DNA from: Solenopsis invicta
Taxonomy: Eukaryota; Arthropoda; Insecta; Hymenoptera; Formicidae
Direction: 5' to 3'
Assembly: GCF_016802725.1 (NCBI RefSeq)
Contig: NC_052668.1
Span: 15,047,001 to 15,111,000, forward strand
DNA: 64,000 nt
Below the pieces are notes generated by a model. The model did not search any database and was not told where the DNA came from. It was given only the letters and a program-made list of their open reading frames with translations. A program made the position numbers and the translations under genes. Of this stretch, positions 10,514 to 22,457 are shown in pieces. Every line of letters begins with the position of its first letter. Position 1 is the stretch's first letter.

Positions 10514-13078
10514 ATGAAAAGAGTCAAGATTGTGCCGGACAGGCCGAATCGCCTGTTCGAGAGCTGGTTGGAAGAATGGAAAAACGAGGCGATGCTCCGA
10601 AACTCAGAGCTGTGCAGTCACTTTGCGAAGGCTTTGGACTCGCTGAGACGGTACCCGTTGCCGTTAGAGTCAGGTAGGGAGTGCATAATTTTGAAGCACT
10701 TTGGTGTAAAACTGTGCTCGATGCTAGATAGAAAGCTGGAGGAGCACAGGAGACAGGAGTCCACCAAAACTATCGACGCTCGTTCCTCCGAGGCTGGTGG
10801 TAAGGAGGATTGTACAGCCGCGTTGAGAGAGAGACCTATAGAAGAATGCCAAGTGATTGAAATACAGGAGAAAACGGTGGTAGCCAAACAAACTAAACAT
10901 GCTAAAAAAAACGCGCCGAAAAGATTGGTAAACGCGAACGAGATTACATCGAAGGAAGCCGAGTACAGGCAAATTTTCCTTGAACCTAGTACTTTTGATA
11001 TCGTGTTATTGGTGGACACTCAAGAAACTTGCGGGTGAGTATTTATGGTATGGTCGCGATTTACCTTGTCAACTATAAAAATCTTTTTAGCTATGTGGAA
11101 TACATTGCAGTGGAAAAACTAAGCCTCAGCATGATGCCACGCTCGCGGAGTTGACAAAGCTTGGCATACTGTTTGAAGTACGTCGTCTTAAGGTCGGCGA
11201 TTTTGTGTGGATAGCCAGGTGTCGAGAAACTAACAATGAGTTAGTTATGCCTTACATAATAGAGAGAAAGCGAATGGATGATCTAAGTGCGAGCATTGTA
11301 GATGGAAGGTTTCATGAACAAAAGGTAATATAAGGATGTAATTACCATTTGTACATCTTTGTTCTACCACAAGATATTTTTAATTTTTATCTATTTATAT
11401 ATTTTGTTTCCATATTTCAGTTTCGATTGAAGCAGTCTGGTATTGAGAATTTGATGTATATAGTAGAAAATATCGATAAGAACTCCAGATTTTCTATACC
11501 GCTCCCATCATTGTTTCAAGCTTCTGTGAATTGTCTGGTTCAAGATGGCTTTACTGTGAAATATACAAAGAATCATAAAGATTCTATGTCGCACTTGTCA
11601 TGTATAACAAAGATTCTAATCAAAATTTACAAGGTTTATATGAAACACTGTTGTTTGTGTATACAATTATTAAAAAGATATTGTAGTTTTTTTGCGAAAA
11701 ATGGCCTATTTTTGGGAATTTAAAAAAAAGTTGCTATACATCTATTTAACATTTTGTCGATATTTTGCTAACTTGTTAAAAAATGTTACAAGTAAATTGT
11801 TAAGAAGTTATTTTATACAATATCGCAAGAAAAAAAAACAAACTGAATACAATTTTACAACAACTTTGTGGCAACAATTGTGATAAAAAATTTATGATTG
11901 TAATAATATTTCAGCAAAATTTTAACTGCGCTCAATATCAGAAATAAAAAATATTATTTCAGCAATAGCGAGCAAAGTTTAATTCAATTTATAATTCTGT
12001 CATTATCATGGCAGCAGTTGCTAGCAAACCAAAGCAGTGCAAATGGATTGCATTACTTTGGTTTTACAAAATGTTATCTGGGCATATTCTATGCTTTTTT
12101 CTACTTGTGAATACTTGTAAATATTAATTAGTTTTTATGTAATGTCAATAAACACATTTTTTAAGGATTAAATGAAAACCAAGGAAAATGAAAACCAAGG
12201 AATGAAACTATTATCTGATTTAGTATTAATGAACAATTTTGTAAATTATTAAAATGCCATAGTTTTAAAGAACATTCTCAATGTTTTAACAAAATTGGTT
12301 GAATTTAATATGAAAAGATAGTTCGTTTATAGATATCGCAAAATTCTAGTTTAGGTTAAAGATGTGTATTTTATATGTACGTAAAAACTGAAATCAGTAA
12401 CTTCAATTTTGAGAAATTATGTCGTTTGAGTAATCAGAAAAATGTTTGTTTTTTAATTTCTGTAATATAAGAATTAACGAACATTTAGACATAAAATTTG
12501 TAAATATTTACTAAACATTTACAAGTAGATATGTAAAAGTAAAGAAAAAGAATATGTACAGTAGTTTTCTTTAAAAATTTCCAAAATAGGCAAACTGTTT
12601 TTCAAAAAGACTGGAATACTTCCTTAATAAGTCTTATAATAAATTTTAGGATAAGAGGCTTGTTGGATGCAAGAAAGAACATCTTATCCAGACAGATAAT
12701 GTAGGTAACACAATGCGCCTTATGGAATTCAAAGAATTCAATAAAGCATCTTCCAAACAGAAGGTATGCATTAGAAATTTTCTATGTAATGCAGGCAGAA
12801 AAATGCTTTCATTGATCGATACATTTTTTCAGACGTTTAGAGTAAGCGAGATGTTTATTCGCCAATTGTTACAATTGAAAGGCATGTCCATTGACAAAGC
12901 CACAGCGATCGTAGAACGTTACGCTACACCGCAAATTTTAATCATGGCTTTAGAAAATTCTGATAAGAATGGAGAGCAATTATTGGCAGACATTCAGGCC
13001 GGTGACAAAAAACGACGGCTTGGACCTGCCATCAGTAAGGCCGTTTATCAGCTTTACACAATGAACGAATTAAGCTAA
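10514..13078 (+). CDS. MUS81: Crossover junction endonuclease MUS81
   Basis: This is the catalytic subunit of the MUS81-EME1 structure-specific endonuclease, which cuts 3' flaps, replication forks and nicked Holliday junctions in the nucleus. Five exons join in frame: 10514-11034, 11111-11324, 11421-11633, 12650-12763 and 12833-13078, giving 435 aa, close to insect lengths and shorter than the 551-aa human protein. The XPF-family signature ERKRMDD starts near residue 225 in exon 2, followed by SIVDGRFHEQK. The N-terminal helix-hairpin-helix region reads FESWLEEWKNEA...LRRYPLPLESG. The C-terminal (HhH)2 region in exon 5 reads IRQLLQLKGMSIDKATAIVE. The middle linker (residues about 75-150) is low in conservation, as in relatives. 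Intron 3 is about 1 kb, AT-rich and without recognised content. The in-frame ATG at 10514 gives MKRVKIVPDRPNRLF; the overlapping frame starting at 10477 is not the gene. Confidence 0.95.
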
Positions 13079-13151
13079 CTAATAAAACTCTGCAATACAA
13101 TTTATACCCTTCATTGTAGTTAATTTTATTTGTTAGTGGTATTTCATTTTC

Positions 13152-13187
<36 letters not shown>

Positions 13188-13824
13188 ATTAAAATTTTTG
13201 AATAGTGATATATATATAGTTGTTAAAATTTTTGAATAGTGAATAGAAAAAATCATGAATTTTTTAAATGAAAACTAAGCATTATTATAATAAAAGCAGT
13301 TGGAGTTTCAAGTGTATTTTAGACATTCTATTGTTTTCTTCTAAATAAGTAAAGTATGACTCACCGTTACCTTTACACATCACGACTCATTTCACATTAT
13401 TTTTTATAACAAAATGTTCTTACCTTTTATCATGATGATATCGCTTAAGAAATAGAGAGAGAAAAAAATTCGAGTGAAAAAAGTCTAGAAAATTACTGAA
13501 ACTCGAGACAAAAATTTATTGTAATATTGTTCAAAGAAAATATAATATTCGTCTTTTGGAGAAACAAAAGAATTGAACATCAATTTTTTGTGCTCATCTG
13601 CGCCTTTCCCATGGGTATAACGCTTCGAAGAGGCGATCTTTAATACAATAGCGTGCAAAAAATGTGAATATTCGCATTCGGTATAGTAGAGAAATTTACG
13701 ACACTTTTCTCCCCTCACTGAAGGAAAGGATAGCATTTTCTCGCATAAGGGGGGATGATTGCCGGGGTGTTTTGCGTTTCTTCGTGTCTAAGATATTTCA
13801 GTCGTCATCGAGTCGCCGGAATAG
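13079..13824. promoter_or_regulatory. Spacer between MUS81 and OR1 with OR1 promoter block
   Basis: A (TA)n microsatellite at about 13153-13182 is followed by a duplicated TTGTTAAAATTTTTGAATAG unit. From about 13350 to 13824 the sequence is recognisably shared with the region upstream of OR2 (about 20770-21252). Shared strings include GGTATAACGCTTCGAAGAGG and CACTTTTCTCCCCTC. A block retained upstream of both paralogues is the best candidate for the promoter and 5' UTR. Confidence 0.55.
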
Positions 13825-16800
13825 ATGGAGTTCTCTGTGGATCAGCAATATAGACTAAATCGTCAAGTGTTGTCTTTTTATGGATTATGGCCTTATCATA
13901 GCCAAACAACGAAAATTCGAATTAAACAGATATTCTCAATTTTATTTCTGATTTACGCTACAGTTGTTCAGGTAAATCTGCTAAAGTAAACCTATTTTAT
14001 ATCCATTTCTAGTTATTTTTTATGTAATACATATATTCATTATGTATTACAGAATTTTTATTTGACACTGGGAAACATGTTCCTCAATAATATTTTAAAA
14101 ACAACTTTTATAATAAGTGAAATTTGAGAGGGAACGGATGTATATTCATTTATACATTCTATATGTATATATAGTGCTTAAGCTTATTTGTATTAATGTA
14201 AATTAACTTTAATTTAAATTTTAACTTAAGTTATTTTCTATCTCTTTCTAAAAACGGAGAATACCTTTGTTTTTGAAATGTTAAATATTGATATGAGATT
14301 ATATATCGTTAAACAGACATAACTTATTACATGAAGAATTTTGTATAGTTTTACAATAAAAAATATATTCTTATTCAAAAATAATTTTTATATTGAGAAA
14401 AAATGTCGGATAAAAAAATAACAATATCTTGAAACAATCTCTTTAAGAATTAAAGTTATTTAATACTATTATTATTAATACAATCTTATTGGGTTTTTCA
14501 GATTATTATAATATTTAAATATTATAATATTATTATGATATTTAAATATAAAATTGTAATATTTTTCTGAAATTTAAGATTATTAAATTCTTTAAAAAAA
14601 TTAATTTAATATAAGCAAGATTATCATTGTTTCATATATGTATAAACAAAAATATAATTTCTTGCTCAGTACATGAAACAGTAATTATTATATATACATA
14701 TTAGTTACAATTTAAAACTAATGTTTTTTTTTCTGTATATGTCAATTAAAAGTAGATTTTTATTTTCTATAATGATTTTGCGACGCAAAAGATAATTTCA
14801 AATGAGATGTCTTTCTAGGCCGTCAGAATCTTCATGACAGAATTAACAACAGATTTTATACTTGATTGTCTGCCTATTGTTATTCCTAGTTTGGGTGCAG
14901 TAGTTCAATTCCTGAATCGTATAATAATCAATGATAGAGTAAGAGATATGTGAATAATAATTTCTATATATATAAATCAAAATATAATATAAGACATGTC
15001 CTGAAATTTGCAACTCAACATACTACCGCAAGAAAATTCTCGAAAAATTAAATAAAATAGCTATTAGCAAATTTTTTATTCAAGCAGTAATTTTTGAGAT
15101 ATAATGGCTTAAATCTAATTAATCACAGATTAGACGATTACCTATCAAATGATCACCGCTTATTTGACTCACGGATAGGCACTGTCTAAACATAATTTGT
15201 AATTGGCCAGCTACAAATCCCTATAATTCTAAAAAAACTACTTTTGGAAGTAAAAAGTTACAAATAACTATTTTACTTTATTTTTCGAGAACTTCTCTTA
15301 TAGAAATTTAATATTAACAATAATAAATTGGCGAATAATTGAAATAATATATTACTTACTTTAAATAATTTAAAAGTAGCGTTGTTAGTACTTTTCATAG
15401 TCAAAATAAGTAATATATTACTTAGATTACTCACTAATTTAATATTGTTAGTATTAGATTTCTGTAAGAGTTATTTTGTAGTAATGTATTGAGGGTTATT
15501 TTGTAATAACATATTGAATCGCGAATTTTGGAATATTCTGTATAGTATTAAATTATACTTATTTTTGCACTGCAATACATGAATTGCAAGTGCAAAAGGA
15601 ACAAGTATTTAATTTGCAGCTGAAGGATTTATTCGATCAAATTAAAATTGACTGGAAGTGTGCGAGATCCCAAGATGAGATTGAAATTATGCAAACAAAC
15701 ATTATTAACACGAGACTGACGTCAAAAGTGTTTTTACGTAAGTGAAATTTCGGTTTTATTATTACAAAGAAGTCGGGAGCTCTAATACTTTACATTCATC
15801 GTTATGTCTACTAAATATTTAAAATTTTATTATATGAAGATATAATTTTATTTTTTAAAATTATATTATATTATATACTTATACATAAATTCAATATTTT
15901 GTTGCAAAATTCTCTTTTGATAATGTGTATATCACTCATTATATTAATTTGTACCAAAATATTGCGATTGTTGATTGCTTTTATACAACGTATAACAGGT
16001 GTATAACTTGATTGATTTTAATTAACTTTACGTCTTTCAGTTTCCGCGTTCACAGGCATTACTCTGTACATGTTTAGCACATTTATTCCACAAATTCTCG
16101 ATATATTTTTACCGCTGAACGAGTCACGCCCGTGGGTGCATCCTTTCCATGCCGAATTCTTCCTTGATGAAGAAAAAGATTTTTACATTATCCGATTTAT
16201 AATGTATTTCGGTATTGTATTCGTATTGGGAGTGGTTATTGCCAACGGGACCATATTCGTCATTTACACACAGCATGCCACTGGAATGTTTACTATACTG
16301 GGGTATTAATTGTCTCTACATGTTTTTTACAGTTTTATTTTGTAACATGACAGTTGTATATTTCTTATTTGATATTTAACATATAATTTATATCTTAATT
16401 ACATAATATATAATTATATAAAATATAAAATATGATATATAAAATACAATTTATGATAATCTGTAATACTCGGCTACAGACTTTTTTAATAACTCTTTTA
16501 TAAAAATTCATATCTGTACATACTTGTGTTGCCTTTCATTCATTAAATATCTAGTAATGTCCAAACTAGTTAACAACACGCATTACAAAAGTGTGGCAAC
16601 ACATGTTTTAAATATCATATTTAAAATGGATCTTATAAAGTATGACTTCATTCTTGTACTCAATTCTCGATTCATACCGATGTTTTGCTTTGCGCGTATT
16701 TATACAGACATCGTGCAGAGCAGTTATTTTGCAATGAACAGTTATCCAAGAACCGAACCATCCGTGGAAAAAATCATGGAAACATTGCTCTCTTTGTCAA

Positions 16801-19518
16801 GGATCATCGCAGCATTTTACAGTTAGTAATTATTTGACAATTTATGTATTTGTAGGTAATATGTAGTAATACGTAGTAATATACAGATCGCGAAAATAGA
16901 GCCACTGAGAAAGAAAAATTATCAACAATTATCACCAAAAATATTAAAGTTTAAATTTGTATTAAATTTATTTTATGATATTATTTATTCTAAACATAGG
17001 AGACTAAAAACCAATTTTCATTCTATTGCAATATATAAAATAAATGATGAATAATAAATTAATATAAGTGCATCAATTTTTATATTGCTTATTATTCTAT
17101 TTTCGTAACCACACTGAGAAAAAAAAATTGGTTGAAAAATTAAAATATTTAGTCTGATACGCACAACTAAACATTAGGTTGATTCAACAATTATTTAGTT
17201 GAACGAAAAAAGATGTAGTTCATTTAAATTAATCATTCCAATTTTTTAACTAAGAATTAATTAAATCAACTCAATATTTAGTCATGCGTATCGGACCAAA
17301 TATTTTAATTTTTCAATCAATTTTTTTTCCCTGTGCAACATTATACATGTCATCACTATATAATTTCCAAGGTTAATAAATTAATATTCTTAAAATAAAT
17401 TAAATTTAAGTTAATGTGTGTGTGTGCGTGACTTATAAAATTAATTTAGTCAAAAGTTGCATGAACATAAACATAACGGATAAAAGTTGCGTTAAGATTA
17501 AAATAAATTCAGTTAAATCATATACATAAATAAAGTAATTACAATATAGATCATCTAATAAATTTTGTATCTTATTTGTTATTTAATTTTGTACGAAACA
17601 AGAGATATTGTTTTTTATCTACTATATATAAGAATGTTCTTTTTCTTTTTCTATTTTTTTTTAATAAACAAATTTTGATCATAAATTAAACTTGGAGGAA
17701 AAAAGTTACTAAGTTAATTGAAGTTAAAAATTAACTCATTTAAAATCAAGAAAATTTAATTAAAAATTATTAACTTTTTAACTTAATTTTATTTTTAATT
17801 TTTTAACTAGTTATTACCTGATCCTGACAATTTCTTTTTGTAATATATATGTTAAGTGTAATTTTTAACTAGTTATTACCTGATCCTGACAATTTCTTTT
17901 TGTAATATATATGTTAAGTGTAATGAATTTCTTCTGCAGAGTATTGAATTCATTTCATTTTATTCCATTTGTTACGAAATTGTAACGAGTTAAGTTAAAT
18001 TATTTAGTTTCAATAACTTTTAATTTACTCTGTATATACAATAAATGTAGAATGTATATTCGAATATAGAATAATGAACCGCTTCTTCCAGGTACGTTCT
18101 ACGCCGAGTAAATATATGATACTGCAAATACCAATTTTTCTTATTGAGATCAAGACGTATTATTAATCCGCGAACATTTTTTGTAATCTAAGGTTTGTGG
18201 ACATTGTTCAATCATGTTACGGTCTGAGTCTTTTTATTGAATTTTTAAGTTTAGTGGTCCTGTTAGGCCTCACGATGGTACAAGTGAGTGATTCCACATC
18301 TAAACATCTAAATATTTGAATTAATTAATATGTTAATGTTAAGTGAAATTAATAAATAAAATTAAGTTACGATTAGATCGCGTTAAGAATTAAATTCATC
18401 GACAATCAGTATAGTCGTTGCTATTTAGATAATTAAACTCTCCGGACTGGATCGGCCATTTAGAAGTATAATGTACATCACTGGACAAATAGCTTACATG
18501 TTTATGTATAGTTACATGGGTCAACAATTAATTGACAAGAGCACGCAGTTATCTCTGAAGATGTGAGTGTTTACAAAACTTACATATATTACGTGAGAAG
18601 TGTTTGAGATTTTCTTGCATTTCATGAAAAGTTAAGTATAAAAAAAGTCTAAAAGATTTTAAAAAATTTATACGAGTAGGTACATAATAATCAATATCTT
18701 TTCTCCTTTTTTTCTTTCCTCGTAAACTTTTTAATTTCAAAGATAAAGCTTTATAAAAAATAAAATTTACACAAAAAATTTGATATTAAAGAAAATTATT
18801 GCATCATTTAACAAAAAAAGTATTTTAATGCTTATAAAGCTTGTTTTATAATATTTTTTTCTTATTTTTTGTTCAACGATGTTCCATCGAGCTATCAACA
18901 CTTCAAAGTAAAAGAAATATGAAAAAAATAGCAATTTCTAATTTAATGTAATTTGGGAAAAATATTGCAAAGACGAATCTAAAAGACATATTCAAAGCTC
19001 TTTCCTTTATTTCAAAATAAATTTTTGGAAACTTCTCTATGATTTTTTTTTCATCGAAAAATACTTAACTTTTTATAAGATGTGAGAAAATTGTGTTTCT
19101 AAACTTTTAACCAATATCCATATATCGTACATAAATCAATTAATATGCATATACGCGCTTTATATAATCTTTTATTATAAGAGAGAACTTTTTCTCTTTC
19201 ACTTTCTCACACGATTTCACTGAATGGACTTTGACATCAATGTAAATTTATAGATATTCTATAAAATGGCATAGTATAGCTGTTTGGAAGCAGAAGATGA
19301 TGATATTTATTATATTGAAATGCATGCATACGATTACCATTAACGCGTATAACATTTTCTTTCTGAGCTTAGAAAGTTTTTCGACGGTAAGCGAAAACGA
19401 CATCAATGTTAAATTAAAATCAGAACAATCTCTGTTCTTTTCTAAATTCCGGTGCGATTTCTGTTTTAAGATCATGCAGTCGGCCCTATCGTTTGGTATG
19501 ATGCTGAGACGCTTTTGA
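13825..19518 (+). CDS. Odorant receptor OR1 (insect 7tm_6 family)
   Basis: Predicted insect olfactory receptor: a seven-transmembrane, intracellular-N-terminus subunit that forms a ligand-gated cation channel with Orco in sensory dendrites. Nine exons join in frame: 13825-13971, 14819-14938, 15620-15737, 16041-16302, 16708-16821, 18193-18283, 18429-18562, 19254-19386 and 19471-19518, giving 388 aa. Landmarks are YGLWPYH in exon 1, LPLNESRPW and QHATGMFTILG in exon 4, QSCYGLSLF in exon 6, YSYMGQQLIDKS in exon 7, NAYNIFFLSLESFST in exon 8 and the short last exon IMQSALSFGMMLRRF. Exon 5 starts inside an open frame that is not the gene's frame; the true frame reads HRAEQLFCNEQ and ends at a GTTAGT donor. 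OR2 shares every boundary, which supports the model. Introns 2 and 5 hold inverted repeats. Ligand unknown. Confidence 0.92.
15287..15480. repeat. Palindromic AT-rich element in OR1 intron 2
   Basis: Inverted arms carry AGAAATTTAATATTAACAAT on the left and ATTGTTAGTATTAGATTTCT on the right, with AATAATATATTACTTA and TAAGTAATATATTACTT nearer the centre. It has the structure of a MITE; no target duplication could be fixed. Confidence 0.5.
17112..17335. repeat. MITE-like inverted repeat in OR1 intron 5
   Basis: Terminal inverted repeats of about 50 bp. The left end reads CACTGAG, an A-run, then TTGGTTGAAAAATTAAAATA. The right end is its approximate complement, ending in a T-run and CCCTGTG. Inner arms carry AGTCTGATACGCA and TGCGTATCGGACC. 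Non-coding. Confidence 0.65.
17800..17923 (+). repeat. 62-bp tandem duplication in OR1 intron 5
   Basis: The unit containing TAACTAGTTATTACCTGATC and ending GTTAAGTGTAA occurs twice with a period of 62 bp and no visible differences, suggesting a recent slippage or duplication event. Confidence 0.8.
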
Positions 19519-21252
19519 AGCACTGTTTATGTACAATTAGAGAAATAGTGTTTGTGTGTAGTCAATATCTAAAATGAAATTATTATTAATATATTTTTCA
19601 GTTTTACAGTACAGGTTTATTTCTATTATACCCGAATACGTACATACATATGAAGACAATTGTCAACATGCAAGAACCAACGCTCCCCTTATATGATTCT
19701 ACACATTTTTGCATATTGTCATAGAGACTGCCAGTAAAACGTTTCTTCGTACATCATTTCTTACATTTACGATAGACTGTAAAATTATTACGCGTTTCTT
19801 CTAGCACACGAAATTTTTGACAGAAATATAACTTGCAAATTAGAATATTTGAATAAATATATAATTTATATTGCTTAAATATGCAACATAAATGCGTATA
19901 AGCAAGTATTGAGGCAGTTGTAACATTTAAAGAAGAAATATTAGTTACACACAACAGATTAGATTTTATTAGATTCTATTTCATTAAAGATACGTTTTAA
20001 TTTATAGATGATATTAAATGTGCTAAACTTTTTACAGGGGTGTGTTCGGATTCCTCATGCAGATATTTCCCGCTATCTAATTGTCGGTCGGATTATCTCT
20101 GGTTCTCCTTCAAAGTAATTAAGCATAGAGTTCAGATTAATTCTTATTTAGAGACACTCTCAACTTATTCAAAATCTACTCGACACCCGGAGTGAAAGTA
20201 AAATGCTTTCGCTTTGATAAATGTCTTTCTTACAAAAAGAATAAAAATAAAAATAAAAAATTCTTAAAGAAAAATACTTTGAACTTAAAGATATAGAGTC
20301 TCAAATTTCTTTTGGGATCAAATTAACCTTGTGTGACTATGAAGGGTTAACTCATTAAAGACAATGACATTAAAGATCAGCAATAATAGTCAAATAATTT
20401 GAAGTAGAACCGGAGCGTAAAGAATCATTATTGACATAAAAACACGTTGAAAAAATTAATTTTGCAACTAACTATTATAAACAAATTATAAAAAATTAAT
20501 TGCAGAGGAAAACTGATTATGCCAATCAATTTTACGGGTAAAATTATTAAAGAATAAAGTATGAGCTTTCCGAACCGTCGTTTCTCGTCATCGGGATGTC
20601 TGCCAATAATTACTCGCCTTACCAGAATTTTCTAAAGCCATGATCAAGATTTGCGGTGTGGCGTAATGTACAATTGTCAATGAACATGTTTTTCAATAGT
20701 AAAAATTCAACTTTTAGAGTGACATTCTACTTCAAAGAATTTAGAGAGTATGACTTACTACTGTGTCTATACATTTGTGACTCACCATATGTTATTCATA
20801 AAAAATGATCCTACCTTTTACCGTCGTAATATCGCTCAAGAAATAGAGAGAAAAAAAATTTCAGCCGAAAAAAAGTTTACAAAATTAATTTGAATAAAAA
20901 TGTATTGTAAGTGTTTTTATCATTCAAAGAAAATTGATTATAATGTTCGTCTCATCGTTTTCAGAGAAAGAAAAGAATTGTACATCATCAATTTTTTATT
21001 TTTGTCTGTGCCTATCTCATGGGTATAACGCTTCGAAGAGGCGAATCTATTTGCAACTTAATATAATTGCGTGCGTAAAGTGTGAATACGTTCGTCGTAA
21101 CAGGGAAATTTGCAACACTTTTCTCCCCTCGCTGAGGGAAGCAATAGAATTTTGTCGCGTAAGATAATAGCAGAGGGGACGCTTGCGAAGTATTTTGCTT
21201 TTCTTTGTATATAAAAAATATTCTGTCAGTCGTCGTCGAATCCCCGGAATAA
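19519..21252. other. Spacer between OR1 and OR2, with OR2 promoter block
   Basis: The first part (about 19600-19700) is the duplicated 3' flank also found after OR2 (about 28085-28180); both contain a CAACATGCAAG/CGACATGCAAG motif. The last 480 bp match the region upstream of OR1 and are the likely promoter/5' UTR. No additional exon or RNA gene was recognised between them. Confidence 0.5.
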
Positions 21253-22396
21253 ATGGAGTTCTCTGTGGATCAACAATATAGACTGAATCGTCTAGTGCTG
21301 TCTATATATGGATTATGGCCTTATCACAACCGAACAACGGACGCTCGAATTAAGCGCGTAATCGCAATTTTGTTAATGTTTTACATTACATTCATTCAGG
21401 TACATTGGTAAATTTGTTGAAGTAAACTAATTTTATTTTATTTTTCCAATTATTTTTTGTGTAATACGTATATTCATTATGTACATAATACGTTTCATTA
21501 TGTACATAACACGTATTATAGAATTTTTATATTTTGACAGACACTGGGAAAAATGTTCAATCATTTTGAACTTTTTTATAAATGAAATTTTAATCAAAAT
21601 TGAACAGAACGCGGACGTTTAGTTATGCACTTTGTAGTATTCAACATAGGCCTATTTGCACTAATGTAGATTAACTTTAATCTCAATTTAATTTATTATC
21701 TATATATATTTTTTTTAATAGAGAATATCTTCATTTTCGAAATGTTAAATATTGATCTGAGATTATAGCGTTAAGCAGATACAACTTTACATTTTGAAAA
21801 ATTTTGTATAGTTTTATAAAAAAATATATTCTTATTATTTAATAATAATTTTTATGAGTTGAGAAAAAATATCAAATAAAAAAACAATATCTTAAAATTC
21901 TAAGAAATAGAATTTTGTAATACTATTTCTATAAATATCCAATCATATTATGCTTTTTAAATAATTATTATGATATTTAAATATAAAAATATAATATTTT
22001 GTTGAAATAAAATTATCAAATTCTTTAAAGATTAAATTAGATATAAGAAAAATTATCATTGTTTCATTTGTAAATAAGAATCTAATTTCTTGCATATGAA
22101 ACAATCATTATTAAGCAGAATATATTAGTTCTTTTTATTTTAATATAAAACTAATGTTTTTTCTGAGTGTGTTAATTAAAAGTTTTTTATAATAAATTTG
22201 TAAAGTAAAGAATAATTTCAGAAAGATATTTTCCAGGTAACTAAGATCTGCATGACAGAATTAACGGCAAATTTTATACTTGATGTTTTGCCTATTCTTA
22301 TTCCTAGTGCTGGTGTGATAATACAAATTATAAATCGTATAATAATCAATGACGAAGTAAGAGATATGTAAATAATAATTTCTGTGTATGAATTAA

Positions 22397-22457
<61 letters not shown>

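Noticed and set aside
11349..11723. Long open frame through MUS81 exon 3
   Set aside because: The frame continues past a consensus donor at 11633 into AT-rich intron; only 11421-11633 is MUS81.
16524..16826. 100-residue open frame taken as a whole OR1 exon
   Set aside because: Its frame is wrong for the receptor. The true exon 5 uses another frame from 16708 and aligns with OR2 over its whole length.
19254..19386. Apparent stop codon in OR1 exon 8
   Set aside because: The stop appears only if the phase-2 junction is ignored; with the split codon the exon is open.
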